Shown piece after piece: positions 23,389 through 31,496 of a stretch of 41,441 bases of DNA. The stretch is from Selenomonadales bacterium (GTDB taxonomy: Bacteria > Bacillota > Clostridia > Christensenellales > QALW01). The position numbers and the translations under genes were made by a program. The DNA lies in assembly GCA_003150515.1 (NCBI GenBank), contig QALW01000045.1, positions 1 to 41,441 on the forward strand, in the 5' to 3' direction. Position 1 is the first letter of the stretch. Every line of letters begins with the position of its first letter. The notes under the pieces were generated by a model. That model saw nothing but the letters and a program-made list of their open reading frames with translations. It searched no databases and was not told the DNA's origin.

Positions 23389-24021
23389 CTAAACCAGAAT
23401 ATCATTTTCCTCCTGCGTAAGGCAAAGCTTGGCGACGGACACTTCATACGCAGTGCGCTCCTCCAGGGAGCCGTCCTCCAGCTTTTTCTGATACTGCCTG
23501 CTCTGCAAACGGCCGGTTATGCTCATAAACTGCCCTACCTCCAGATTCTCACAGTATCTCGCATTGCGCCCCCAGCATATGCAGGGTATGTAATCGCTTT
23601 TGCCATAGGCCCGGTTTACGGCCAGAAGCAAATCAGTAATTTCCCTGGAAAAGGGCGTCACCCTGTAAATGGGCTTTTTGCAAACGAAGCCCTGCAAATA
23701 TATGCTGTTTTCGTCAGGAAGCCCGCTCTCGGCCAGATATACCTCTTTGGCGAATAATTGCAGCACCAGCTTGCTCTTATTTTCATGCACTATATTATAC
23801 GACCTCACCTGGCCGTCTACGCACAGCCTTTGGCCCTCCGAAATTTCTTCATGCATAAGCCTCTCCGAAACCGTAATGGGCAGAACGTCCGCCTGGCCGG
23901 ACAGCCTTTCAACCTTAAGCCTGAAAACATAAAAGCTTTCCCCAAAAATATCATGGCTGTATTTCAATTCGCTCTCCACTGTTCCGCAAAGATGAGCAAT
24001 ATTGTTTAAATCGGTATTCAT
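23389..24021 (-). CDS. Single-stranded DNA-binding protein with two OB folds
   Basis: 210 residues. Two tandem SSB-like OB domains: the first (about 5-97) is divergent, the second (about 105-203) has the clear SSB pattern GKSDYIPCICWGRNA, VGQFMSITGRLQSR and ERTAYEVSVA. There is no acidic C-terminal tail of the classical SSB kind, so this is probably an accessory clostridial SSB variant, not the main replication protein. The ATG follows GAGG at nine-base spacing. It is next to a deacetylase gene, 35 bases downstream of it, on the same strand. Confidence 0.88.
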   Translation of the reverse strand: MNTDLNNIAHLCGTVESELKYSHDIFGESFYVFRLKVERLSGQADVLPITVSERLMHEEISEGQRLCVDGQVRSYNIVHENKSKLVLQLFAKEVYLAESGLPDENSIYLQGFVCKKPIYRVTPFSREITDLLLAVNRAYGKSDYIPCICWGRNARYCENLEVGQFMSITGRLQSRQYQKKLEDGSLEERTAYEVSVAKLCLTQEENDILV

Positions 24022-24056
24022 CGGTCATAACCTCGCTTTGTTTATTAATATATGCC

Positions 24057-24824
24057 TCAGCCTTTATGCTGAATCCCCTGATCGTCAACAGTATAACCCT
24101 CGCTGTAAATAAGCTCCGAAACGGGCACCACCTCGTAGCCTTTTTTCTTCAGGCTCTCCAAAACTAACGGCAACGCGTCTAAAATATGCTTTGAATTATT
24201 ATGAAATAGAAGAATGGAGCCGTTCTGCACGCTTTTATTCACGCGGCTGAGTATTTCCTGAGCGCTCAAATCCTTCCAGTCAAGGCTGTCAACATCCCAT
24301 TGTATACAATGCATATTCTGCTCGCGCACAGTATTAACCACCAAGTCGTTATAATCCCCAAACGGCGGCCTGAAAACTTTCGGAGTATTGCCCGTAAGCT
24401 CTTTTATTTTTTCGTTGACCTGATTTAATTCCTTAATTAGCTGTTCCTTGCTCAACTGAGTCATACGAGGATGATTGGCCGAATGATTGCCAATTTCAAA
24501 GCCTCTTTCAGCTATGCTTTTAACTACGTCCGGATATTTATCTATCCAAAATCCAACCAGGAAAAAGGTGCCTTTTACCCCATGTTCATCCATGATATCC
24601 ATAATGCCGGCCGTTTTATCAGCTCCCCAGGCGGCGTCAAAGCTAATGGCCACTTTCTTTTCCTTGGTGTCTACTCTATATATGGGCTTAACCCCCGTAG
24701 TTGCAAACGCGGTAGTGCCCTGATTGCGCGATAAAACGCTTGTCAGCAAAATAACCGCAATAATCGCCAGAGCTATTCCGCCAGTAATAAAAATCCTTTT
24801 CTTATCCATATAAAAGATTTTCAT
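24057..24824 (-). CDS. Membrane-anchored polysaccharide deacetylase (PdaB-like)
   Basis: 255 residues. N-terminal membrane anchor (about 11-31), then an outward-facing NodB homology domain: VAISFDAAWG with Asp63, GTFFLVGFWIDKYP, EIGNHSANHPRM with zinc ligands His114 and His118, RPPFGDYN (152-159), and SILLFHNN. The second Asp of the usual TFDDGP is Ala here, which is normal for this PdaB-like clostridial branch. Such enzymes remove acetyl groups from peptidoglycan or other glycans, often during sporulation. The ATG at 24824 has GGGGGAC upstream. No sporulation promoter could be identified with confidence. Confidence 0.9.
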   Translation of the reverse strand: MKIFYMDKKRIFITGGIALAIIAVILLTSVLSRNQGTTAFATTGVKPIYRVDTKEKKVAISFDAAWGADKTAGIMDIMDEHGVKGTFFLVGFWIDKYPDVVKSIAERGFEIGNHSANHPRMTQLSKEQLIKELNQVNEKIKELTGNTPKVFRPPFGDYNDLVVNTVREQNMHCIQWDVDSLDWKDLSAQEILSRVNKSVQNGSILLFHNNSKHILDALPLVLESLKKKGYEVVPVSELIYSEGYTVDDQGIQHKG

Positions 24825-24988
24825 ACCCCGTCCCCCATTTCCAGATTATTTATTTCCTCTGTTAATGATATTTAATTGAGCATACAAATATGATAATCAA
24901 ATTATTTCTTTATTTGATTAGACAATACAATCAGGGCGGATTGCGCCCTGCGGAAAAATGACATATGCCTTTTTATGCGAGAAAATAA

Positions 24989-25027
24989 AAAAAGAGCTGG
25001 GAAAATTTAAATTTCCCAGCTCTTTTT
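24989..25027. terminator. Strong bidirectional terminator after the QueG-like gene
   Basis: GAGCTGGGAAA (24994-25004) and TTTCCCAGCTC (25012-25022) form a perfect stem, with A and T runs outside on both sides. It ends the QueG-like transcript on the minus strand. The rest of 24825-24988 is AT-rich and without a gene. Confidence 0.9.
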
Positions 25028-25066
25028 AAACCCCAGAGGCCGCAATTCAATACGGCGCCGCGCCCT

Positions 25067-25903
25067 TCAGGCGTTTTCTTTATAAAATTCCATTCCCAGC
25101 CTCGCGGCTTCTCTTACTTTCTCGCTTCCATGTTCCAAAAGCCGTTCAACCAAAGGAATATATTCCCAGGCCCGTCTTCTTAATACGCCCGCCACTGCCG
25201 CAGGAAGCAAAACCGAGGCTCTGGCCATATTCGAGCCTATGAGCGCCGAAAGCCCCTCTCTGGTTTCCCGCTCAAAATTTAATATCCTATCCAAAGCCGC
25301 AAGCCGCACTAATTCTTCAGGCGGCGGCACTTTCTTAATTCCGGCGTTATATGGGCAGCATTCTCTGCAAATTTCACATCCAAGCAGACTGTCTCCCAAA
25401 AGCGCAAAACTGTCCTTCTCCGGCATTCTATCCGCCATATCCCGCAGACAGCTTGCGCGCTTAAAGCCAAATGGAGTTATAGCCCCCGACGGGCAATTCG
25501 CTTGGCAGCGCCCGCAGCGCGCGCAGTTTATTTCGCCCGTCTCCTTAAATATTACAGGCGGCCATTCCAAAGGCTTTTCCAATTCAATCATATTTAAAAT
25601 AAAATACGACCCGTACGCCCTATGGATTAATAAATCGTTCTGCCCTCTAAAAAATTCCCCCGTTGAATAAGCAGCCGCCTTATATGAAATATCATTAGTC
25701 ACCCTGCCCCCTATTTCAGCCGCAAAATCCCGGCAAGTTAAATACACTCTATGGGACGCAGGATAATAGGCGTCTATTTTAATGCAGTTATCAGGAATTT
25801 CAGAAAACGGATTATAACCATATGCGCTGAGAAGAAAGAATTTCCCATCTTTAAGAATCTGGCAGGCATAAAACGCGCCCAGCCGCTCTAATATTTCCTC
25901 CAT
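25067..25903 (-). CDS. QueG-like protein with double 4Fe-4S cluster domain
   Basis: 278 residues. The order resembles a short epoxyqueuosine reductase: an N-terminal region with HRAYGSYFILNMIEL, then two ferredoxin-type clusters, CARCGRCQANCP (127-138) and CEICRECCPY (176-185) with a further Cys152, then a HEAT-like helical tail. True QueG reduces epoxyqueuosine in tRNA using cobalamin and is about 100 residues longer. This shorter form is a clostridial paralogue whose substrate is uncertain. The ATG at 25903 lacks a good ribosome site, so the start is provisional. An AGGCGG/CCGCCT hairpin lies in the short gap to the mutarotase gene. Confidence 0.8.
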   Translation of the reverse strand: MEEILERLGAFYACQILKDGKFFLLSAYGYNPFSEIPDNCIKIDAYYPASHRVYLTCRDFAAEIGGRVTNDISYKAAAYSTGEFFRGQNDLLIHRAYGSYFILNMIELEKPLEWPPVIFKETGEINCARCGRCQANCPSGAITPFGFKRASCLRDMADRMPEKDSFALLGDSLLGCEICRECCPYNAGIKKVPPPEELVRLAALDRILNFERETREGLSALIGSNMARASVLLPAAVAGVLRRRAWEYIPLVERLLEHGSEKVREAARLGMEFYKENA

Positions 25904-25946
25904 TTTATTTTTCAGCGCCCTTCCGCAGACAATACAAGGCGGAATA

Positions 25947-26387
25947 TTATACCGCCTCGCCTTCCCGCAATATTCCCTTTTTCAGTATTATGCAGCCATA
26001 TTGCCTTTCTTCCCCCGTAGCCACCACCGCATAAGCGTTTTTAGTGCGCTCGTAGAATTCAAAACGCTCCACAAATTTAATATCCGTTTTGCCGTTATAT
26101 TTATTCACAACCTCCTGAATCTCAGCCCATATCGGCGGCGTATCCTTATCGTCGCCGCATAATGGCATAAGGGATACGGGATCGTCTACATATTGATCCA
26201 GAGGCATAAGCTGAAGAATAGCGTCCAGTATTTCTACGGCATTGCTTCCCAGAGCGCTGGCCACCCGTTTGCCGCATCCGTAAGACGGAAAATTAGCGTC
26301 GGCGATAACCAGCATATCGCCATGTCCCATATCCCTTATAATTTTTAATAAATCTCCCGAAAGAATTTTAGGAATACCTCTCAGCAT
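25947..26387 (-). CDS. fucU: RbsD/FucU-family sugar mutarotase (fucose-type)
   Basis: 146 residues. MLRGIPKILSGDLLKIIRDMGHGDMLVIADANFP is the FucU opening, with His22 the likely catalytic residue; ERFEFYERTKNAYAVVATGE and YGCIILKKG close the domain. The family interconverts alpha and beta anomers of L-fucose and similar sugars. No fucose isomerase or kinase is nearby, so the substrate is inferred from sequence only. The ATG at 26387 is chosen for GAGAGGGTG upstream; the GTG at 26396 overlaps it. A TATAAT -10 element (26419-26424) stands before it with no good -35. Confidence 0.88.
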   Translation of the reverse strand: MLRGIPKILSGDLLKIIRDMGHGDMLVIADANFPSYGCGKRVASALGSNAVEILDAILQLMPLDQYVDDPVSLMPLCGDDKDTPPIWAEIQEVVNKYNGKTDIKFVERFEFYERTKNAYAVVATGEERQYGCIILKKGILREGEAV

Positions 26388-26491
26388 ATAAAACACCCTC
26401 TCTTAAATTAATTTTTCCATTATACATACTACGCAATGACCGCCCCATTAAATTCGGCGCGCAGTCCGCCCGTCAGCTTGAAATCAGATTA

Positions 26492-27976
26492 TTAATCCTT
26501 GCTCTTCATAGTGGGGAAAAGAAGCACGTCGCGTATTGAATAATTATCCGTCAGCAGCATAACCAATCTATCCACTCCAAAGCCCAGCCCGCCAGTCGGA
26601 GGCATTCCATATTCAAGAGCCGTAATGAAATCCTCGTCCACCTCGGCATTTTCGCCCAGCGCGCGCTTAGCGGCCACCTGCTTTTCAAAACGTCCGCGCT
26701 GATCTATAGGATCGTTAAGCTCGGAAAAAGCGTTGCCCATCTCCCTTGCATAAATGAAATATTCAAACCGCTCAGTAAAATCCGGAGCGTCCTTTTTGCG
26801 CTTGGCAAGAGGAGAAATCTCCACCGGATAATCATATATTATGGTGGGCTGAATAAGCTTGTCCTCCACAAATTCATCAAACAGCGCCGAGAGCACGTCT
26901 CCCTTCTGCATATCTGAATTCACCTCGACGCCCAAACGCGCGGCGCACTCTCTCGCCTCCTGAGCGTCCGCCCAGGAATAATAATCCGCGCCCGAATATT
27001 CCTTGACCGCCTCAGCCATAGTCATGCGCTTCCAGGGAGAGCCCATATTTATTTCTGTGCCCTGATAATTGATTATATCGCCGCCGCAGACTTTTCTGGT
27101 TATGGTTATATACATATCCTCAATTAAATCCATCATTCCAAAATAATCGGTATAGGCCTGATATAATTCGACTGAAGTAAACTCAGGGTTATGCTTGATA
27201 TCCATGCCCTCGTTCCTAAAAATCCTGCCCACTTCGTAAACCTTTTCAAAGCCGCCTACAATAAGCCGCTTTAAATATAACTCGGTCTCTATTCTGAGAT
27301 ACATATCTATATCCAGCGTATTATGATGAGTAACAAAAGGACGGGCCGCCGCGCCTATTTCCAGAGTATGTAAAACGGGCGTATCCACTTCCAGAAAGCC
27401 GCGGGAATCCAGATAATCCCGGATTTCCTTTAATATGGCCGAGCGCTTGATAAAAGTATCCTTAACTTCCGGATTGACTATAAGATCGACATACCTCTGG
27501 CGGTAACGCATATCCATATCCTTAAGCCCATGAAACTTTTCAGGAAGCACCTGAAGAGATTTGGACAAAAGGGTTATTTTTTCCGCCTTAACGGACACTT
27601 CGCCGGCATTAGTTTTAAAAACCGTTCCGCTGACGCCCAGAATATCCCCTATATCCATTTGCTTAAAGGCGGCATATTCCTCTTCGCCCAATACGTCCCG
27701 GCGCGCATATATCTGAATTAAGCCCTGCCCGTCTCTTATATGAGCGAAGCTGGCTTTGCCCATAACCCGCTTGGACATCATCCTGCCCGCTATACTTATT
27801 TCTTTCCCGTCATATTTCTCAAAATCAGATTTGATTTCCTCCGAATGAGCCTGCTGATCAAAAACAGTAAGCTCATAAGGATTTTCTCCCTTTTCAATAA
27901 GTCCGGCCAGCTTTTCCCGGCGCACGCGCAGCACTTCTGTAAGCTCCAAAGCCTCGCGGTTTTCAGTTTCAGCCAT
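26492..27976 (-). CDS. lysS: Lysyl-tRNA synthetase, class II
   Basis: 494 residues, the usual length. It charges tRNA-Lys with lysine. An N-terminal OB-fold anticodon-binding domain (about 60-165, ISIAGRMMSKRVMGKASFAHIRDGQG) precedes the class II core with motif 1 around FLEVDTPVLH, motif 2 in RIFRNEGMDIKHNPEFTSVELY and motif 3 in GLGFGVDRLVMLL. The ATG has GGAGGAG at good spacing. It follows greA by 100 bases with a terminator-like hairpin between, a common greA-lysS arrangement in Firmicutes. No T-box leader is visible. Confidence 0.98.
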   Translation of the reverse strand: MAETENREALELTEVLRVRREKLAGLIEKGENPYELTVFDQQAHSEEIKSDFEKYDGKEISIAGRMMSKRVMGKASFAHIRDGQGLIQIYARRDVLGEEEYAAFKQMDIGDILGVSGTVFKTNAGEVSVKAEKITLLSKSLQVLPEKFHGLKDMDMRYRQRYVDLIVNPEVKDTFIKRSAILKEIRDYLDSRGFLEVDTPVLHTLEIGAAARPFVTHHNTLDIDMYLRIETELYLKRLIVGGFEKVYEVGRIFRNEGMDIKHNPEFTSVELYQAYTDYFGMMDLIEDMYITITRKVCGGDIINYQGTEINMGSPWKRMTMAEAVKEYSGADYYSWADAQEARECAARLGVEVNSDMQKGDVLSALFDEFVEDKLIQPTIIYDYPVEISPLAKRKKDAPDFTERFEYFIYAREMGNAFSELNDPIDQRGRFEKQVAAKRALGENAEVDEDFITALEYGMPPTGGLGFGVDRLVMLLTDNYSIRDVLLFPTMKSKD

Positions 27977-28022
27977 TATCCCAACTCCTCCGAAATAAAA
28001 TATACTCTATAAGCACATTCGT

Positions 28023-28055
28023 AATTTAAATAAGCCCCGGCCGGACAGCCGGGGC
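28023..28055 (-). terminator. Terminator-like hairpin between greA and lysS
   Basis: GCCCCGGC (28034-28041) pairs with GCCGGGGC (28048-28055), six-base loop; the minus strand continues TTATTTAAATT. It may cut transcription into lysS partly, as lysS has no obvious promoter of its own. Confidence 0.7.
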
Positions 28056-28076
28056 GCCAAAACACCGTATTTCAAT

Positions 28077-28568
28077 TTATTTGTTGGGCAGAATATCCAA
28101 TATTTTATATTCTATAACGCCGTCCGGGGAATTAACCCGCACGCTCTCCCCCTTGCGCTTGCCCAGTATAGCGCTGCCTACCGGGCTTATATTAGACATT
28201 TTGCCCGCGAGAGGATCCGCTTCGTATGAGCCTATAAGCACAAATTCCAAGGTTTCGTTCAATTCAGTATCCAGCAGAACAACCTTGGAGCCTACGCTCA
28301 CTTCATTCCGGTTGGTAAGGCTCTCGTCAATAATTACCGCCTGAGCCAATTGCTCCTGCATGGCGTAGATTTCGTTTTCCACCTCTACCTGCTCGCGTTT
28401 GGCTTCGTCATACTCGCTGTTTTCCGAAAGGTCCCCGAAATCTCTGGCGGCGGCTATACGCGCCGATACCTCTATTCGTTTGGTAGTAAGATAATAATCC
28501 AGCTTTTCCTTAAGCTTATCATACCCCTCTTGAGTCATAAAATTCTGCTTATCGTGATGTTCGCTCAT
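28077..28568 (-). CDS. greA: Transcription elongation factor GreA
   Basis: 163 residues. GreA inserts its coiled coil into the RNA polymerase channel and rescues backtracked complexes by transcript cleavage. MTQEGYDKLKEKLDYY opens the coiled coil, ARDFGDLSENSEYDEAKREQ is the tip with the acidic pair, and the C-terminal FKBP-like domain has EVSVGSKVVLLD and SPVGSAILGKRKGE. The promoter at 28617-28645 is fully consensus. GGAGGT is the ribosome site, at an unusually long twelve bases from the ATG. It leads lysS. Confidence 0.97.
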   Translation of the reverse strand: MSEHHDKQNFMTQEGYDKLKEKLDYYLTTKRIEVSARIAAARDFGDLSENSEYDEAKREQVEVENEIYAMQEQLAQAVIIDESLTNRNEVSVGSKVVLLDTELNETLEFVLIGSYEADPLAGKMSNISPVGSAILGKRKGESVRVNSPDGVIEYKILDILPNK

Positions 28569-28616
28569 TCTAAAACCATACCTCCGCCCTGCGTTTTATG
28601 CACCTTTATTCGATTT

Positions 28617-28645
28617 ATTATATAAGCTTGAGCCGGGATTGTCAA
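28617..28645 (-). promoter_or_regulatory. Consensus promoter of greA(-lysS)
   Basis: Minus strand: -35 TTGACA (28640-28645), 17-base spacer, -10 TATAAT (28617-28622), a perfect sigma-A match. Confidence 0.93.
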
Positions 28646-28711
28646 CATTTAATAGAAATCAAGCGTGCGCTGCTCGCAATTAATCCGCATTTCCCAGCGC
28701 CATAAGGCTAA

Positions 28712-28750
28712 GCGCCGGCAAATTTTTGTTGAGCAAAACTTTGCCGGCGC
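28712..28750 (-). terminator. Long hairpin downstream of the ABC transporter operon
   Basis: GCGCCGGCAAA (28712-28722) pairs with TTTGCCGGCGC (28740-28750), and the pairing continues inward through TTTTG/CAAAA. There is no clear T tract, so termination would depend on the stem or it may protect the 3' end of the mRNA. Confidence 0.6.
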
Positions 28751-28781
28751 CCGATTATAATTATTAAATTCTTTCAGCCGA

Positions 28782-29579
28782 TTAAAGCACCTTAGATAAA
28801 AATTCGGCGCTTCGAGGATTCATGGGAGAAGCAAAAAACTGTTTGGGAGGAGCGTCCTCCGCAATCCGCCCGCCGTCCATAAAAAGCACGCGGGTAGCCA
28901 CTTCCCGGGCAAAACCCATTTCATGAGTGACTATAACCATAGTCATGCCCTCGTCGGCCAGCTCCTTTATGAGTTCAAGCACTTCTCCCACCATTTCCGG
29001 ATCCAAGGCGGAAGTAGGCTCGTCAAAAAGCATAACCTCCGGATTCATGGCCAGCGCCCGGACAATGGCCACGCGCTGCTTCTGCCCTCCGGAAAGCGTG
29101 GAGGGATAATTCTCAGCCTTGTCCTCCAGCCCTATGCGCTTAAGCAGACGCATAGCGTTCTCCTCCGCAGCCTTTTTTATTTCTTTTTTAGACGGCACCG
29201 GCTCAGCGCTTTTAGATTTGCCCAATCTGCGTTTCCACAGCTCTCTGCGGCGGTTCTTAAGGCCTATGCTTATGGGCGCGAGAGTTATATTATGCAGAAT
29301 GGTATAATTATTGAACAGATTAAAATGCTGAAATACCATTCCTATTTTCTGCCTGTGCACGTTGATATCCACGCTTAAATCCGCAATGTTTACCCCGTCA
29401 AATATAATTTTGCCGCCCGAAGGATCCTCCATGCAGTTCAAGCAGCGCAAGAATGTGGATTTTCCGCTCCCCGAAGGGCCTATAATGGCTATTTTCTCTC
29501 CCTTGTCTATATGAAGATTGATATCCTTAAGCACCGGCAGCTTGCCGAAGCTTTTATAAAGTCCGATTACGTCAATCAC
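28782..29579 (-). CDS. Polar amino acid ABC transporter ATP-binding protein, with internal insertion
   Basis: 265 residues, GlnQ/HisP type. Walker A GPSGSGKST (34-42), Q-loop Gln84, signature LSGGQ (162-166), Walker B VMLFDE (182-187) and switch His219 are all present. Members of this family are usually about 240 residues; here a basic segment of roughly 25 residues (about 107-131, rich in Arg/Lys) is inserted in the helical domain between Q-loop and signature. The start is GTG, overlapping the permease stop by eight bases, so the genes are translationally coupled. It powers uptake with the permease and the permuted binding protein. Confidence 0.94.
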   Translation of the reverse strand: MIDVIGLYKSFGKLPVLKDINLHIDKGEKIAIIGPSGSGKSTFLRCLNCMEDPSGGKIIFDGVNIADLSVDINVHRQKIGMVFQHFNLFNNYTILHNITLAPISIGLKNRRRELWKRRLGKSKSAEPVPSKKEIKKAAEENAMRLLKRIGLEDKAENYPSTLSGGQKQRVAIVRALAMNPEVMLFDEPTSALDPEMVGEVLELIKELADEGMTMVIVTHEMGFAREVATRVLFMDGGRIAEDAPPKQFFASPMNPRSAEFLSKVL

Positions 29580-30270
29580 TTTTGGCCAGCCGCCTTTCCA
29601 TCAATTTTATCAAAAGAGTAATCAACAGCACTATTATAAGATATACCGCCGCCAGCGTAAGATAAGGAATTATGTATTCGTAATTGGCGTCCGCAATATC
29701 CCTGAAAGCCTTGGTAACATCAGTAACGGCTATAAAGCTGGCTACCGACGTTTCCTTAACCAATACTATAAATTCGTTTCCCAGCGTAGGCAATATATTT
29801 TTAATTGCCTGGGGTATCACAATTTTAAACATACTGGCAGAATAGCTCAGGCCCACGGCGCGCCCTGCCTCAAGCTGGCCTCTGTCCACGGAATTTATGC
29901 CCGAACGCATTATTTCGGATACATACGCGCCGCTGTTCAAGCCGAAAATCAATATGGCTACGCTTAAAGGCTGCGCCGAAATGCCCAAAACGGGCATAAG
30001 CACAAAATATCCTATAAGAAGCTGCACCACCATAGGCGTGCCCCGGAACAGAGCTATATAAACGCTTGCAATCCCCGAACAGATTCTGGGAAACAGATGA
30101 TATTTGGGCACTACTTTGGCTATGGCCAGAACAGTTCCTATAACTATCCCTATCAGCAATCCGAAAACAGCTATTTCAGCCGTAGCCAGCAGGCCGTCCA
30201 GCACCTTTTTATAGCCGTTATAAGTGAACATCTGGTCGTAAAATACCGACCACATGCTAGCAAAATCCAT
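29572..30270 (-). CDS. Polar amino acid ABC transporter permease (HisM/GlnP family)
   Basis: 232 residues with about five membrane helices. The N-terminal GLLATAEIAVFGLLIGIVIG is the family entry, ALFRGTPMVVQL the conserved loop, and EAGRAVGLSYSASMFKIVIPQA the EAA motif that contacts the ATPase. Only one permease gene is present, so it should act as a homodimer. The ATG at 30270 lies 21 bases after the binding-protein gene. The ribosome site is weak (GGAGC). Confidence 0.95.
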   Translation of the reverse strand: MDFASMWSVFYDQMFTYNGYKKVLDGLLATAEIAVFGLLIGIVIGTVLAIAKVVPKYHLFPRICSGIASVYIALFRGTPMVVQLLIGYFVLMPVLGISAQPLSVAILIFGLNSGAYVSEIMRSGINSVDRGQLEAGRAVGLSYSASMFKIVIPQAIKNILPTLGNEFIVLVKETSVASFIAVTDVTKAFRDIADANYEYIIPYLTLAAVYLIIVLLITLLIKLMERRLAKSD

Positions 30271-30291
30271 ATTTTATAACGCTCCGTTCAA

Positions 30292-31158
30292 TTACTTGGA
30301 CTTCAGAATGTTTTCCACGTCCTCTGCGCTCTTGCAGGCGTCAAAAGTATCGTCGTTTTCCAGAACCAGCACCATCTGCGAAGCCTCATAATAGGATTCG
30401 GAGAAATTAACGGACAGCTTGCGCTTTTCGCTTACGGTCAGGCCGGCCATAGCTATATCAACGCCGTTTTTGCCCACGCTGGTAACAACCGATTCAAAAT
30501 CCATATTCTGAATAACCAGTTCCATGCCAAGATAATCGGCAAGCGCCGCGGCTATTTCCATATCAATGCCCGCAAATTTATCTCCCAGAGTGTATTCAAA
30601 GGGCGGAAAAGCGGCGTTGGTGGCCACGACGAGCTGTTCGTCGGCGCGGCTGTTATCCAATGCGGCGCTTTCAATGCCGGTTATCTCGCCCTCTTCGTTA
30701 AAATATTTATTCATTATGCCTTCTATTGTTCCGTCCGACATGGCCTTGGTTATAAACTCGTTGACTTTATTCAGCAGCTCGTCGTTATTCTTATCCACGC
30801 CGAAAGCATATTCTTCATCAGTCAGCCTGATATCTATAAGCTTAACGCCTTTATTGGCCTTAACCAGCTCTCCGGCCGGGCCTTCGTCCACTACGACCGC
30901 GTCCAGGTTGCCGTTAAGCATATCCTTTACGGCAAGGCCCGCGTTATTAAATTTGCGCAGCGTAATATTGCTGAAGCCATCAAATTCCAAATCTTCGCTT
31001 CCCTCAATATAAAACTGACCGGTGGTTCCGCTCTGAACGCCTACGCTGTAGCCGTTCTTATCGCCGCCGTTAGCGTCGTCAGGATCTTTTTGAGCGCATC
31101 CTGCAAACATGCACGCCGACATAACCAGGCAAACAAGCACTAATAAAATCTTTTTCAT
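30292..31158 (-). CDS. ABC transporter substrate-binding lipoprotein with circularly permuted lobes (SBP_bac_3)
   Basis: 288 residues. Signal peptide ends in lipobox FAGC (Cys21). Next comes what is normally the second lobe: YSVGVQSGTTGQFYIEG (37-53), LNGNLDAVVVDEGPA (81-95), TDEEYAFGVDK and the usual C-terminal end DGTIEGIMNKYF (142-153). After a linker rich in Glu and Ala comes what is normally the first lobe: LVVATNAAFPPFEY (176-189), GIDMEIAAALADYLGM, MDFESVVTSV and NFSESYYEASQMVLV (251-265). The order is the reverse of the standard family. All segments are in one frame in one ORF. It leads the operon with permease and ATPase; it has a strong promoter and AAAGGAGAGG ribosome site. The ligand is unknown, probably an amino acid. 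Confidence 0.93.
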   Translation of the reverse strand: MKKILLVLVCLVMSACMFAGCAQKDPDDANGGDKNGYSVGVQSGTTGQFYIEGSEDLEFDGFSNITLRKFNNAGLAVKDMLNGNLDAVVVDEGPAGELVKANKGVKLIDIRLTDEEYAFGVDKNNDELLNKVNEFITKAMSDGTIEGIMNKYFNEEGEITGIESAALDNSRADEQLVVATNAAFPPFEYTLGDKFAGIDMEIAAALADYLGMELVIQNMDFESVVTSVGKNGVDIAMAGLTVSEKRKLSVNFSESYYEASQMVLVLENDDTFDACKSAEDVENILKSK

Positions 31159-31196
31159 AAGTCTTTCCTCTCCTTTGCTCTATAAAAATTAACTTA

Positions 31197-31225
31197 AGTA
31201 TATCCACCCAGCTCCGACTTGTCAA
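31197..31225 (-). promoter_or_regulatory. Promoter of the amino acid ABC transporter operon
   Basis: Minus strand: -35 TTGACA (31220-31225), 17-base spacer, -10 TATACT (31197-31202). Confidence 0.9.
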
Positions 31226-31316
31226 GGCAAGCGGCCGGATTTTTTCATATTTCCGTATTTTTATGCATTTTTTCAGTTTGAAAATTAAATCAGGAGAGGG
31301 CGAATGCTTCTGAAAC

Positions 31317-31434
31317 ACGGCCGCGTTTTAAAAGTGATTAATACATGCCAGCGGCAAACGCTTAATTTGAATTTTTAAGTATGACAGAGGCCTGTTATGG
31401 AAATAATTTTATAAACGGACGCGGCCGTTTTTTC
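31317..31434. repeat. Long-range inverted repeat and small terminator-like hairpin before the DUF1614 gene
   Basis: ACGGCCGCGT (31317-31326) and ACGCGGCCGT (31419-31428) are exact inverted repeats 92 bases apart. Overlapping the right arm, AAACGG/CCGTTT (31413-31430) with a following T-run forms a small plus-strand hairpin just before the DUF1614 gene. Apart from the promoter at 31197-31225, nothing else is seen in 31159-31496. Confidence 0.5.
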
Positions 31435-31496
31435 AAAGCCGCTCCCAACAAAAAATGCCGGACTTTTTGATATGCGTCCGGAGAAGGAGAATTTTT

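Noticed and set aside
27977..28076. T-box or other riboswitch before lysS
   Set aside because: The gap is only 100 bases and holds a simple GC hairpin without T-box elements.
28568..28583. Four-codon upstream ORF (ATG GTT TTA GAA TGA) overlapping the greA start
   Set aside because: GGAGGT is directly against its ATG, too close for initiation; the same site probably serves greA at long spacing.
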